DNA from: Dietzia sp. B32
GTDB lineage: Bacteria > Actinomycetota > Actinomycetes > Mycobacteriales > Mycobacteriaceae
Direction of reading: 5' to 3'
NCBI RefSeq assembly: GCF_024732245.1
Contig: NZ_CP093845.1
Coordinates: 1,984,001-2,048,000 of the forward strand
DNA length: 64,000 nucleotides
The notes beneath the pieces were generated by a model that had not been told where the DNA came from, made no database searches, and worked only from the letters and a program-made list of their open reading frames with translations. The position numbers were made by a program, and so were the translations under genes. This document shows positions 43,780-52,760 of this stretch, one piece after another (within the stretch, counting starts at the first letter, position 1; every line of letters begins with the position of its first letter).

Positions 43780-43803
43780 GTGACAACTAGTGACGGCTGT
43801 CAC
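43780..43803. promoter_or_regulatory. Inverted repeat upstream of the second P450
   Basis: GTGACA-N12-TGTCAC (43780-43785 and 43798-43803), 31 bp before the P450 start. The arrangement resembles a dimeric regulator site of the CRP/FNR or GntR kind. No regulator gene is adjacent. Confidence 0.35.
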
Positions 43804-43834
43804 ACACTGGGGTCACCCGACAACGAGGTGCCTG

Positions 43835-45202
43835 ATGTCCATTCCTGGTGATCCGCGGGAGAGGGTCTACCGACCCGGCCCGGCCCCACTGCGCTCCAAG
43901 CTGCCGGTCCTCGGCGGCACGCTCGAGTACGTCCACAGTCCCCTGGCAACCATGGCCCGCCGCTATCGCGATCACGGCCCCGTCTCCGACCTGAGCTTCC
44001 TCGGGGCCACGTGGACCGCTCTGATCGGCCCCGACGCCTGCCAGGCCGCGTTGCAGAACGCGGACAAGGCGTTCGCCAGCGGCCCCGGCTGGGGATACCT
44101 GGTGGGGCCGTTCTTCAACCGCGGGCTGATGCTCCTCGACTTCGAGGAGCATCACCACTACCGCCACATCATGCAGGAGGCGTTCACCCGTCCCCGGCTC
44201 GAGGGCTACACCCGCAGGCTCGCCCCACTGGTCGACGAGGGCATCGCCGCCTGGCCACCGGACCGGGCGTTCCAGATCTACCCCGCGCTCAAGACGCACA
44301 CCCTCGACCTGGCGACCGAGGTGTTCATGGGTGGCGCCGAATACGCCGCGCCCGGCGAGTTGGAGCAGGTCAACAAGGCGTTCGTCGACTGCGTCCAGGC
44401 CGCGAACGGTTATGTCCGTTCCACTGCCGTGCCGTTCACCAAGTGGGGCCGTGCGGCCCGGGGGCGCCGGCTGCTCGAGGAGTTCCTGCGCCGCCACCTG
44501 CCGGCCCGACGCGCGAACCCCGGCGAGGACCTGTTCTCCGCCCTGTGCCAGGTGGCCGACGCCTCCGGCGGGATCGACGACGACGACATCATCAACCAGA
44601 TGATCTTCCTGCTCATGGCCGCGCACGACACCACCACCAGCACGGTCACCTCGATGGTCTACGAGCTCGGCCGCGACGTCCAGTGGCAGGAGCGGCTCCG
44701 CCGCCAGTGCCAGGATCTGGGTCCGAACCCCACCCTGGCCGAGCTGGAGGAGCTGCCCGATCTGGCACTGGTGATGAAGGAGTCGCTGCGCCTGCACCCG
44801 CCGGTGCCGGTGATGGCGCGCAAGACGGTCAAGGACACCGAGATCCTGGGCGTGGAGATCCCGGCCGGCCGACTCACCTCGATCATGCCGCTGTACTCGC
44901 ACCACATGCCCGAGTACTGGACGGACCCGGAGATCTTCGATCCCGAGCGGTTCTCCGAGGAACGGCGGGAGGACAAGTCGCACCGCTTCGCCTGGGAGCC
45001 GTTCGGCGGCGGGGTGCACAAGTGCCTCGGCATGATCTTCGCCAACCTCGAATCGAAGCTGGTGCTCAGCGCACTGCTACGCCACTTCGAGTGGTCGGTC
45101 CCGCTGGACTACGTGCCGCCCATGAAGAACGACTCGCTGCCCTACCCGGCGGACGGACTGCCCGTCTCGCTGCGGCCGCTCGCCCGCGTCGCCGCGGGCT
45201 GA
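43835..45202 (+). CDS. Cytochrome P450
   Basis: A 455-residue P450 with a Pro-rich entry (RPGPAPLRSKLPVLGG) but no membrane anchor. The haem loop is FGGGVHKCLG with Cys397, the I-helix has LLMAAHDTTTST and the ExxR motif is KESLRLHPP. The FGGGxHKCLG form with the long meander resembles CYP51/CYP136-like branches of mycobacteria more than the short catabolic P450s such as the one at 109; I cannot assign a family number. ATG 43835 follows GAGG; the frame opens at 43790. A strong terminator follows. Confidence 0.9.
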   Translation: MSIPGDPRERVYRPGPAPLRSKLPVLGGTLEYVHSPLATMARRYRDHGPVSDLSFLGATWTALIGPDACQAALQNADKAFASGPGWGYLVGPFFNRGLMLLDFEEHHHYRHIMQEAFTRPRLEGYTRRLAPLVDEGIAAWPPDRAFQIYPALKTHTLDLATEVFMGGAEYAAPGELEQVNKAFVDCVQAANGYVRSTAVPFTKWGRAARGRRLLEEFLRRHLPARRANPGEDLFSALCQVADASGGIDDDDIINQMIFLLMAAHDTTTSTVTSMVYELGRDVQWQERLRRQCQDLGPNPTLAELEELPDLALVMKESLRLHPPVPVMARKTVKDTEILGVEIPAGRLTSIMPLYSHHMPEYWTDPEIFDPERFSEERREDKSHRFAWEPFGGGVHKCLGMIFANLESKLVLSALLRHFEWSVPLDYVPPMKNDSLPYPADGLPVSLRPLARVAAG

Positions 45203-45226
45203 CCCCGCCGCGCACGATCCATCGAC

Positions 45227-45276
45227 AAGACAGTTCCGCACACCCGCCTCTCGGTGGATGTGTGCGGAACTGTCTT
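45227..45276. terminator. Strong bidirectional terminator hairpin
   Basis: A perfect 17-bp stem (45227-45243 pairs with 45260-45276) with a 16-nt loop, ending in TTCTCG on the right and with AAGACAG on the left arm. It lies between the rightward P450 (ends 45202) and the leftward ligase (ends 45313), so it serves both. Confidence 0.85.
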
Positions 45277-45312
45277 CTCGTCGGGGTCGGGGGCGGGGCG
45301 GGTCGGGGCGGG

Positions 45313-46947
45313 TCAGCCCTCCAGGGCGTTGACCACGGTCAGGTCGCCCTCGGAATGCGAGACGCGGATGCGCTTCTTGTCGAGCTTGCCGACCGAGGTC
45401 TTGGGGATCTCGTCGACGAACGCGAACTTCTCCGGCACCTGCCACTTGGCCATCCGCTCGGCCAGGTGGGCCCGCAGCTCTTCGACGTCCGGGTCGGGGA
45501 TGCCGTCCTTGATGACGACCGTGGCCAGCGGCCGCTCGTCCCACTTGGGATCGGGGATGCCGATCACCGCGGCCTCGGCGACGGCCGGGTGCTCGAGGAG
45601 GTAGTTCTCCACCTCGACCGACGAGATCCACTCGCCGCCGGACTTGATGATGTCCTTGGCCCGGTCGGTGAGCTGCAGGAACGCCTCGGACTTGATGTAG
45701 CCGACGTCACCGGTGCGCAGCCAGCCGTCGTCGAACTGGTCCGAGTTCTCCACCTTGTAGTAGCTCCCGGTGATCCAGGGGCCGCGGACCTGCAGCTCAC
45801 CGACGGACTCGCCGTCCCAGGGCAGCGAGGTGCCGGCGTCGTCGACGATCCTGGCCTTGACGCCCGCGAGCAGCCGGCCCTGGGTGAGGCGCAGTGCGAA
45901 CTGCTGGTCCTCGGGCAGGGACGCCTTCGGCCGGGACAGCGTCCCGATGGGCGAGGTCTCGGTCATGCCCCACGCGTGGGTGATGTTGATCCCGTACTTG
46001 TCACGGAACTTGCGGATGAGCTCGGGCGGGCAGGAGCTGCCGCCCACCACGACGGAGCGGAAGCTCGACATGTCGATGGGATGGTCGACCGAGTAGGCGT
46101 CGACGGCCTGCCAGATGGTCGGCACGGCGGCGGCGAGGGTCGGCTTCTCGCTGGCGATCATCGCGGCCAGCGGCTCGGGCTGCAGGAACCGCTCCGGCAT
46201 GAGCAGCGAGGCACCCACCATGAACGCGGCGTACGGGAGCCCCCACGACATCGCGTGGAACATGGGCACGATCGCCAGCACGTTGTCGTCGAGCGAGATG
46301 TTCATGCCGTCGGACATGCACACCTGCATCGAGTGCAGGTAGATCGAGCGGTGCGAGTAGACGACGCCCTTCGGGTCGCCGGTGGTGCCCGAGGTGTAGC
46401 ACATGGCGGCGCCGTCGTTCTCGTCCACCTCGGGCCACTCGAACTCCGTGGGCTGCGCGGCGAGCAGCGCCTCGTAGTCGTGCACCTGGATACCCTCGGG
46501 GGCCTCGAGGCCCGCGGCGCCGCCGCCGGTGACGATCACGTGCTCGACGGTCGAGAACCGCGGCAGGAGCGGCTGGAGCAGCGGGATCAGGCTCGGGTCG
46601 ACGATCACGACCTTGTCCTCGGCGTGGTTGGCCACGAACTCGAGCTGGTCCGGGAACAGCCGGATGTTGAGCGGATGCAGCACGGCGCCCATCGACGGGA
46701 TCGCCAGGTACGCCTCCATGTGCTCGGAGTTGTTCCACTGGAACGTGGCGACGCGCTGGTCGGCGTCGATCCCCAGGGAGCGCAGCGCGTGGGCCAGCTG
46801 CGCGGCGCGTCCACCCAGATCCCCGAAGGAGATCTTGCGCGGTCCCTGATCGGTCCAGGTGGTCACGACGGCGTCCTTGTGGACGGTCGCACCGAACTGC
46901 AGGATCGTGCTGATGTTCAGCTGCTCCGGCATCATCGTGCTGCGCAT
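45313..46947 (-). CDS. Medium/long-chain acyl-CoA ligase (FadD-like)
   Basis: A 544-residue fatty-acyl-CoA ligase of the ANL superfamily: AMCYTSGTTGDPKGVVYSHRS (ATP loop), THAWGMTETSPIG, DGWLRTGDVGYI, TDRAKDIIKSGGEWISSVEVE and IPKTSVGKLDKKRIR, whose Lys completes adenylation. The sequence resembles medium-chain FadD enzymes of actinobacteria that also accept aromatic acids. ATG 46947 follows AAGGAG. It may share metabolic duties with the thioesterase and AidB-like genes but is transcribed towards them from the opposite strand. Confidence 0.92.
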   Translation of the reverse strand: MRSTMMPEQLNISTILQFGATVHKDAVVTTWTDQGPRKISFGDLGGRAAQLAHALRSLGIDADQRVATFQWNNSEHMEAYLAIPSMGAVLHPLNIRLFPDQLEFVANHAEDKVVIVDPSLIPLLQPLLPRFSTVEHVIVTGGGAAGLEAPEGIQVHDYEALLAAQPTEFEWPEVDENDGAAMCYTSGTTGDPKGVVYSHRSIYLHSMQVCMSDGMNISLDDNVLAIVPMFHAMSWGLPYAAFMVGASLLMPERFLQPEPLAAMIASEKPTLAAAVPTIWQAVDAYSVDHPIDMSSFRSVVVGGSSCPPELIRKFRDKYGINITHAWGMTETSPIGTLSRPKASLPEDQQFALRLTQGRLLAGVKARIVDDAGTSLPWDGESVGELQVRGPWITGSYYKVENSDQFDDGWLRTGDVGYIKSEAFLQLTDRAKDIIKSGGEWISSVEVENYLLEHPAVAEAAVIGIPDPKWDERPLATVVIKDGIPDPDVEELRAHLAERMAKWQVPEKFAFVDEIPKTSVGKLDKKRIRVSHSEGDLTVVNALEG

Positions 46948-47034
46948 GAGGGGCTCCTTGGTCGAGGGGTGTCGCCTGTCACTCTGGGGTCGAGACTACC
47001 CGCCGCCGTGGGCGTTCCCGCCGCTTGTGGGTGT

Positions 47035-47451
47035 CTACCCGTCGAGGTCGTCGAACACCGCCTGAACGGTCCTCATCGCCGAGAGCGCCGCCGGTGCACC
47101 GCAATACCCCGACGCATGGATCACCGCCTCCGTGATCTCCTCCCGGGTCAGCCCGTTGGTCAGCCCGCCGCGCACGTGCCCGGCCAGCTCGGCATCGGCG
47201 CGCAGGGCGACGAGCATCCCGATGTTCAGCAGGCTGCGGTCCCGGCGGCCGAGCCCGGGCCGGTTCCAGATGTTGCCCCAGACGTTCTCGGTGACGACGT
47301 GCTGGATCGCCTCCGACGCCGTCCCGGCGGCCCGGTCCATGGCCCGGTCCACGAAGGCGTCGCTCATCACCTCACGCCTGGTCGCGAAACCCTGCTCGCG
47401 CAGATCCCCGGCCGAAGGCCCCTCGCCTGAACCGCTCGTCGTCGTCGTCAT
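47035..47451 (-). CDS. Carboxymuconolactone decarboxylase (CMD) family protein
   Basis: A 138-residue CMD/AhpD-fold protein: QHVVTENVWGNIWNRPGLGRRDRSLLNIGMLVALRADAELAGHVRGGLTNGLTREEITEAVIHASGYCGAPAALSAM. The conserved GYCGAP region and the preceding His match gamma-carboxymuconolactone decarboxylases (PcaC type), not the CxxC peroxidases. No other protocatechuate genes are nearby, so a related decarboxylase or isomerase role is possible. I chose ATG 47451; the open frame continues to 47568 through palindromic promoter DNA. Confidence 0.86.
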   Translation of the reverse strand: MTTTTSGSGEGPSAGDLREQGFATRREVMSDAFVDRAMDRAAGTASEAIQHVVTENVWGNIWNRPGLGRRDRSLLNIGMLVALRADAELAGHVRGGLTNGLTREEITEAVIHASGYCGAPAALSAMRTVQAVFDDLDG

Positions 47452-47473
47452 CTCTCGGGTCCCTCCACTGCGT

Positions 47474-47503
47474 CGGTCGATCGACCGACCGGCCGGTCGG
47501 TCG
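47474..47503. promoter_or_regulatory. Overlapping GGTCGACC-type palindromes (candidate operator)
   Basis: Two perfect palindromes overlap: CGGTCGATCGACCG (47474-47487) and a 22-bp palindrome at 47482-47503 (CGACCGACCGG followed by its inverse), then more GGTC repeats to 47510. The block is 22-52 bp upstream of the CMD gene and in the divergent promoter region with the gamma-glutamyltransferase gene. Tandem GACC/GGTC units are common in TetR-family operators. Confidence 0.55.
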
Positions 47504-47627
47504 GTCGGTCTCCGCCCATCTTCCCCGCGGGTCACGACTAGGACTCGGCCGGGCCGGAAGCGGCCCACGAACCACGCCGCCGGAGCAGTCTGTGGGGACG
47601 TATCCGGATCGGGAAGGCGGCCCGCTC

Positions 47628-49667
47628 ATGAGCTCACGGAAGTCCGGTCGGATCGCGCGTGCGGTCCTCGCCCTGGGGCTCGCGCCCGTCCTGGTGGCCA
47701 CGGCCTGCTCGACCGACTCGGGAGGCGCGGATCAGGACGCGGCGCCCACCTCGTCGTCGTCGGCCCCCGCGCCCGACCCCGCGTCCCCGGATCCCGCCGC
47801 ACGACCCGGCTCCCTCGGCGGTCCCCCGCTGCCCGTCCAGGACGCCGCGCCGTGCGCCCAGACCGGCGGCGGTACGCCGGTGGCACGCCCCGGCGAGGAC
47901 GCCGGTCCCGCCGGTCCCATCGCGGACAACCCCGAGATCGCGACCGGGTACCGCACCGGGATGACCCCCGTGGCCACCGCGTCGTACTCGGTGTCCACCG
48001 CGCACCCCCTGTCCACCCTGGCCGCGTGCGAGGTACTCGCCGACGGGGGCACGGCCGCGGACGCGCTCGTCACCGCCCAGGCCGTGCTGGGGCTGGTCGA
48101 ACCGCAGTCCTCCGGCCTCGGCGGCGGCGGGTTCCTGCTCTACTACGACCAGGGCACCCGGCAGCTCGAGACCTACGACGGCCGCGAGACGGCGCCCGCG
48201 GCCGCCACCGTCGACTACCTGCGCCACATCTCCCCCGAGGACACAGGCGAGCCGCAACCCGACGCCCGCCGCAGCGGACGGTCGATCGGCGTACCCGGCA
48301 TCCTGCGGCTGCTCGAGTCCGCGCACGACGACCACGGCACCCGCGAGTGGCGGGAGTTGTTCGACCCGGCCGTGGTGCTGGCCGACGACGGGTTCGACAT
48401 CAGCCCGCGTCTGGCCGCGTCCATCGCCGACGCCGCCGAGGACCTGGCCCGCGACCCCGACGCCGCCGCCTACTTCCTCGAGGGCGGCACCGGGAAACCC
48501 GCCGGGACTCGCCTGACGAACCCGGCCTACGCCAAAACCCTCGCAGCAGTGGCCAGCGAGGGCGCCGACGCGTTCTACACGGGCGCGATCGCCGAGGCGA
48601 TCATCGAGCAGGTCACCACGCAACGCGAGGGCATCACGCCGGGCGCGATGACGCTCGACGACCTCGCCGGCTACCAGGCGACCACCCGCGACCCCGTGTG
48701 CAGCCCCTACCGGGACCACGCCGTGTGCGGCATGGGGCCGCCGTCCTCCGGCGGCACCGCGGTCGCAGCGACCATGACGATGCTGGCGGACAAGAACCTC
48801 GCCGCGTACCCACCGACCGGAGTCGACGACGACGGAGGCCTGCCCTCGCCGGAGGCGGTGCACCTGGTGACCGAGGCGGAAAGGCTCGCCTACGCCGACC
48901 GCGACGTCTACATCGCCGACCCACGCTTCGTCCCGCCGCCCCTCGGCTCGCCGCTGACCCTGCTGCGTCCCGGGTACCTGGCCGGGCGGGCCGAGCTCAT
49001 CGACCCCGACCGCTCCATGGGCGAGGCCGAGCCCGGCGAGTTCGCCTTCGACGCCCGCGGCGTGTTCACCGGACCCGAGCACGGCACCAGCCACATCAGC
49101 ATCATCGACGCCGAGGGCAACGCGGCCGCGCTGACCACCACCGTGGAGTCGGCGTTCGGTTCCTTCCAGATGGTGGAGGGATTCCTGCTCAACAACCAGC
49201 TCACCGACTTCGCGGCCGAGCCCCGCAACGAGGCCGGGGAGCTGCAGGCCAACCGTGTGCAGCCGGGCAAGCGGCCCCGCTCGTCCATGGCTCCCACGAT
49301 GGTCTTCGACGGATCTCCTCTCGCCCGCGGCGACCTGCGCGCGGTGGTGGGCTCGCCCGGCGGATCGCGGATCATCCAGTTCGTGGTCAAGACGCTCGTC
49401 GGGATGCTCGACTGGGGCCTGGACCCACAGCAGGCGGTGGGCGCCCCGTCGTTCGGGGCGAGCAACTCCCCCGAGACGGCGGTGGGCGGGGAGCACCCGG
49501 CGGTGGCACGCGACCCGGCGGCGGTGACCGGGCGGCTCACCGAGCTCGGCCACGAGGTCTCCACGGACGACCAATCGTCCGGGCTCTCCGCGATCCTGCG
49601 GCAGTCCGACGGCACCCTCGTCGGCGGCGCCGACCCGCGGCGCGAGGGGGTCGTGCTGGGCGGGTGA
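47628..49667 (+). CDS. ggt: Gamma-glutamyltransferase, predicted lipoprotein
   Basis: A 679-residue gamma-glutamyltransferase precursor. The N-terminus has a signal peptide with lipobox LVATAC, so it should be a lipoprotein facing outward; a disordered Ser/Pro/Ala linker follows. The autoprocessing Thr is Thr487 in HGTSHISIIDAEGN, which becomes the N-terminal nucleophile of the small subunit. Other marks are GLGGGGFLLYYD and RPRSSMAPTMVF. It hydrolyses or transfers gamma-glutamyl groups; in mycothiol-using bacteria it may degrade external glutathione. ATG 47628 follows GGAAGG; the frame opens at 47592. Confidence 0.93.
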   Translation: MSSRKSGRIARAVLALGLAPVLVATACSTDSGGADQDAAPTSSSSAPAPDPASPDPAARPGSLGGPPLPVQDAAPCAQTGGGTPVARPGEDAGPAGPIADNPEIATGYRTGMTPVATASYSVSTAHPLSTLAACEVLADGGTAADALVTAQAVLGLVEPQSSGLGGGGFLLYYDQGTRQLETYDGRETAPAAATVDYLRHISPEDTGEPQPDARRSGRSIGVPGILRLLESAHDDHGTREWRELFDPAVVLADDGFDISPRLAASIADAAEDLARDPDAAAYFLEGGTGKPAGTRLTNPAYAKTLAAVASEGADAFYTGAIAEAIIEQVTTQREGITPGAMTLDDLAGYQATTRDPVCSPYRDHAVCGMGPPSSGGTAVAATMTMLADKNLAAYPPTGVDDDGGLPSPEAVHLVTEAERLAYADRDVYIADPRFVPPPLGSPLTLLRPGYLAGRAELIDPDRSMGEAEPGEFAFDARGVFTGPEHGTSHISIIDAEGNAAALTTTVESAFGSFQMVEGFLLNNQLTDFAAEPRNEAGELQANRVQPGKRPRSSMAPTMVFDGSPLARGDLRAVVGSPGGSRIIQFVVKTLVGMLDWGLDPQQAVGAPSFGASNSPETAVGGEHPAVARDPAAVTGRLTELGHEVSTDDQSSGLSAILRQSDGTLVGGADPRREGVVLGG

Positions 49668-49680
49668 GCTACCCTCGACA

Positions 49681-49805
49681 GGTCCGGTCCTGCACCGGAC
49701 ACCGTGGTACACGGCGGAAGTCGGTGTGAATCCGACGCTGTCCCGCAACTGTGATCCCGTCCCCCCGGACGGGCAAGCCAGGTCGGCCGATACCGCGGCG
49801 CCGTA
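49681..49805 (+). promoter_or_regulatory. Cobalamin riboswitch
   Basis: The conserved core is clear: GGAAGTCGGTGTGAATCCG (49716 onward), GCTGTCCCGCAACTGTGA, and the closing AAGCCAGGTC (49775-49784). This is the B12-box pattern. It lies 90-200 nt upstream of the transporter operon and, by class, should repress it when cobalamin is abundant. Limits are approximate, because only the core could be aligned by eye. Confidence 0.93.
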
Positions 49806-49871
49806 CGAACTGACCTCGGACGAAGGACGGTTGCGTGCCGCGACGTCCTCGTCGCAGCCGAGCTGCTTTCG

Positions 49872-49890
49872 TCCTCCGTCTCCCGGAGGA
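49872..49890 (+). promoter_or_regulatory. Shine-Dalgarno-sequestering hairpin of the riboswitch
   Basis: TCCTCCG (49872-49878) pairs perfectly with CGGAGGA (49884-49890), which contains the GGAGG ribosome site of the gene starting at 49895. When the hairpin forms, ribosome binding is blocked. This is the likely expression platform, so control would be at translation. Confidence 0.7.
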
Positions 49891-49894
49891 TGTC

Positions 49895-50854
49895 ATGCAC
49901 CACCCATACCGGCGGCCCCGCCGACCCCGCTCACTCCTGCTCGCGGCCCCCCTGGCCGCCGTCACCCTGCTCGTCTCGGCGTGCAGCGGGACCGGCGGCG
50001 ACGAGCCGGCGTCGGCCGATCAGACCACCGCCGCGGCCGACGATCCGCAGGCGATCGTGTCGCTGGCCCCGGTCACCACCGAGATGCTCTACGCCGTCGG
50101 CGCCGGGGACCGGGTCGTGGCGGTCGACGAGCGCTCCGATTTCCCCGCCGGCGCCCCGGTCACCGACCTGTCCGGTTACACGCCCAACCTCGAGGCGATC
50201 CTGGGGTACGCACCGGACCTGGTGGTGCTCACCGACGACAACGGCGACATCGTGGCCGGGCTGGAACGCTCCGGCGTCGAGGTGCTCCAGCTGCCGGCCG
50301 CGCAGACCCTCGACGACACCTACGCGCAGCTCGAACAGGTCGGCGCCGCCACCGGGCACATCGGCGAGGCCGCGGAGCTGGTGTCACGGATGCAGGTCGA
50401 GATCGACGAGATCGTCGCCTCCGTGCCGGAGCGCGAGACCCCGCTGACGTACTTCCACGAGCTCGACGACACCTACTACACGGTCACCGACGCCACCTAC
50501 GTCGGCGAGGTGTACTCCCTGCTGGGCCTGACCTCGGTCGCCACCGGTGACGACCCGTACCCCCAGCTGTCGGAGGAGCTCATCCTCGAGGCCGACCCCG
50601 ACCTGGTGTTCCTCGCCGACGGCCAGTGCTGCGGCATCACCCCGGAGGTCGTCGCCGAGCGGCCGGGGTGGGACGGGTTGACGGCCGTACGCGAGGGACG
50701 CGTCCACGTGGTCGACGAGGACCTGTCCAGCCGGTGGGGCCCGCGCATCGTGGACTTCATGCGCGAGGTCGCGGCGATCGTCTCGGCGGTGCCCGACGCC
50801 GCACCGGCCACGCCGGACACCGCGGGGGCGGCCGAGAGCCAGCCCACCTCATGA
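49895..50854 (+). CDS. btuF: ABC transporter substrate-binding lipoprotein, vitamin B12 type
   Basis: A 319-residue cluster-9-like periplasmic-binding protein of the helical-backbone type. It has a signal peptide with lipobox LLVSAC, then IVSLAPVTTEMLYAVGAGDRVVAVDERSDFPAGAP and EAILGYAPDLVVL, as in BtuF/FecB proteins. The cobalamin riboswitch directly upstream makes B12 or a corrinoid precursor the likely ligand; siderophores are the alternative for this fold. ATG 49895 follows GGAGG. The permease start overlaps its stop (ATGA). Confidence 0.88.
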   Translation: MHHPYRRPRRPRSLLLAAPLAAVTLLVSACSGTGGDEPASADQTTAAADDPQAIVSLAPVTTEMLYAVGAGDRVVAVDERSDFPAGAPVTDLSGYTPNLEAILGYAPDLVVLTDDNGDIVAGLERSGVEVLQLPAAQTLDDTYAQLEQVGAATGHIGEAAELVSRMQVEIDEIVASVPERETPLTYFHELDDTYYTVTDATYVGEVYSLLGLTSVATGDDPYPQLSEELILEADPDLVFLADGQCCGITPEVVAERPGWDGLTAVREGRVHVVDEDLSSRWGPRIVDFMREVAAIVSAVPDAAPATPDTAGAAESQPTS

Positions 50855-51879
50855 CCCGCCCGTCGCCTCGCCACGCCCTGGTGCTCGGCGGGGCGACGCT
50901 GCTGCTGGGGGCCGCGGTCCTGCTGGGCACCCTCATCGGCCCGGCGGGGCTCACCCCGGGCGGCGTGGTGCTCGAGCTCGTCGGCCGATTGCCGCTGGTC
51001 GAGGTCGACTCCGGGTTCACCGAGCGGCAGCAGGTCATCCTGTGGGAGATCCGTATCCCGCGGGTGGTGCTGGGGGCGGTCGTCGGCGCGATGCTGGCGA
51101 TCGCCGGGGCCACCTACCAGGGCGTCTTCCGCAACCCGCTCGCCGACCCGTACCTGCTGGGTGTGTCCAGCGGGGCGGGCCTGGGCGCGACCCTGGCGAT
51201 CGTCGTGGGCGGTGCGATGGGATCGGCGATGGTGCCGCCCGCCGCGTTCGCCGGCGGCATGATCGCCGTACTGGCCACCTACACGCTGGGCCGCAGCGTC
51301 GGCGGCGGACGCAGCGAGGTCGTCATCATCCTCGCCGGCGTCGCGGTGGCCGCGTTCGCCAGCGCCGTCCAGACGTTCTTCATGCAGCGCCACGACGAGA
51401 CCCTGCGCCAGGTGTACTCGTGGATGCTCGGCCGCCTCACGACCAGCGGTTGGTCCGACGTGCAGACGGTGCTGCCGTACGTGATCGTCTCGGTGGCGGT
51501 GATCGCCCTGTTCCGGCGCACCCTCGACGTCATGGCGGTCGGCGACACCGAGGCCGCGACGCTGGGGATCGCCCCGGCGCGCGTGCGGTTGGTCCTCATC
51601 AGCGTGGCCACGCTCGGCACCGCGGCGGTGGTGTCGGTGTCCGGTCTCATCGGGTTCGTGGGCATCGTCATCCCCCACGCGGTGCGCATGCTCATCGGGC
51701 CGGGTCACCGGCTGCTCCTGCCGGTATCGTTGCTGGTCGGGGCCACGTTCCTCATCCTCGCCGACGTCGTCGCCCGGACCGCGATGAGCCCGGCCGAGCT
51801 GCCCATCGGCGTGGTGACGGCGGCGATCGGCGCCCCGTTCTTCCTCCTGGTCCTGCGTCGCAGCCGGGGGCACATATGA
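50851..51879 (+). CDS. btuC: FecCD-type ABC permease, vitamin B12 type
   Basis: A 342-residue permease of the FecCD/BtuC family with about ten membrane helices: GAVVGAMLAIAGATYQGVFRNPLADPYLLGVSSGAGLGA is the hallmark first half, and VSGLIGFVGIVIPHAVRMLIGPGHRLLLPVS the second. It forms the homodimeric channel for corrinoid uptake. ATG 50851 overlaps the binding-protein stop, and its own stop overlaps the ATPase start, so the three genes are coupled. Confidence 0.92.
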   Translation: MTRPSPRHALVLGGATLLLGAAVLLGTLIGPAGLTPGGVVLELVGRLPLVEVDSGFTERQQVILWEIRIPRVVLGAVVGAMLAIAGATYQGVFRNPLADPYLLGVSSGAGLGATLAIVVGGAMGSAMVPPAAFAGGMIAVLATYTLGRSVGGGRSEVVIILAGVAVAAFASAVQTFFMQRHDETLRQVYSWMLGRLTTSGWSDVQTVLPYVIVSVAVIALFRRTLDVMAVGDTEAATLGIAPARVRLVLISVATLGTAAVVSVSGLIGFVGIVIPHAVRMLIGPGHRLLLPVSLLVGATFLILADVVARTAMSPAELPIGVVTAAIGAPFFLLVLRRSRGHI

Positions 51880-52760
51880 GCGCCACACCGTCCGCAGGGT
51901 CCGCGGGGTCCGCAGGGTGCGCCGGGTCCGCGCCCGCCGCCCTGACCTGCCGTGACCTGCGGGTCACCCGCGACCGCACCGCCATCCTCCACGGCATCGA
52001 CCTCACCGTGCCCGCCGGCTCCTGGGTGTCCCTCGTGGGCCCCAACGGGTCCGGCAAGACGACCCTGCTGTTCGCTCTCGCCGGTCTCATCCCGGCCACC
52101 GGTCGCATCGAGGTCGACGGGCTGACGCCGCGCCGGGCCGGACGCCGCCGGGTGGCGCGGACGGTCGCGATGATGCCGCAGCGCCCGGTCGTCCCCGAGG
52201 GGGTCACGGCACGCGAACTCATCGGGCTCGGTCGCACCCCCCACATCGCGCGCTTCGGCACCGAGTCCGCCCACGACCGCGAGGTGGTCGAGCAGGTCAT
52301 CGACCGCCTGGGGCTGCACGCTCTGGCCTCGCGCATCGCCACGACCCTGTCCGGGGGCGAACTGCAGCGGGTGGTGCTGGGCCGCTCGCTCGCGCAGGAA
52401 CCGCGGGTGCTGCTGCTCGACGAGCCGACGAGCGCGCTGGACATCGGCCACCAGCAGCAGGTCCTCGACCTGGTGGACTCCATGCGCCGCGAGACCGGGC
52501 TGACCGTGGTGGCGGCGATGCACGACCTCACCTCGGCCGCTCACTACGGGCAGCGGTTGGTGCTGCTCGACGGGGGCCGTGTGGTGGCCGACGGTCCGCC
52601 CGAGGAGGTCCTCACCGCCGAGCGGGTGGCGCAGGTCTACGACGCGCGCGTGGAGGTCCTCGACCGCCGCGACGGCCGCGCGGTGTTGCCGCTGCGCGAG
52701 GCCGGGCCGGGCTCAGGAACCGGGACCGGACCCGGGCCGGCACCGCGGGCGGGTGCCTGA
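51876..52760 (+). CDS. btuD: ABC transporter ATPase, vitamin B12 type
   Basis: A 294-residue ATP-binding subunit. Walker A is GPNGSGKTT (about 53-61), the signature is LSGGELQR, Walker B is VLLLDEPTSALD and the H-loop His is in AAMHDLTSA. The N-terminus has a Gly/Ser/Ala repeat (SAGSAGSAGCAGSA, from a small DNA repeat at 51893-51930) and the C-terminus a GSGTGTGPGP tail, both probably disordered. ATG 51876 overlaps the permease stop; the stop overlaps the next start by one base. Confidence 0.92.
   Translation: MSATPSAGSAGSAGCAGSAPAALTCRDLRVTRDRTAILHGIDLTVPAGSWVSLVGPNGSGKTTLLFALAGLIPATGRIEVDGLTPRRAGRRRVARTVAMMPQRPVVPEGVTARELIGLGRTPHIARFGTESAHDREVVEQVIDRLGLHALASRIATTLSGGELQRVVLGRSLAQEPRVLLLDEPTSALDIGHQQQVLDLVDSMRRETGLTVVAAMHDLTSAAHYGQRLVLLDGGRVVADGPPEEVLTAERVAQVYDARVEVLDRRDGRAVLPLREAGPGSGTGTGPGPAPRAGA

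Noticed and set aside
42035-43786. Long antisense frame opposite the AidB-like gene
   Set aside because: The product is His/Arg-rich with no domain; the + strand gene is well supported.
44011-47430. Very long open frame on the + strand (over 1100 codons) across the P450 and opposite the acyl-CoA ligase
   Set aside because: Its protein is Arg/Gly/Ala-rich with no domain. It overlaps two genes with complete motifs. High third-position G+C keeps other frames open.
47132-49748. Long open frames in both directions across the gamma-glutamyltransferase gene
   Set aside because: Composition is low-complexity Arg/Gly/Asp, with no family match, whereas the 47628 frame has a signal peptide and catalytic Thr.
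51893-51930. Short tandem repeat GGTCCGC-like, considered as a CRISPR or microsatellite element
   Set aside because: It is inside the ATPase gene, only about 40 bp long, and simply encodes a Gly/Ser/Ala linker.
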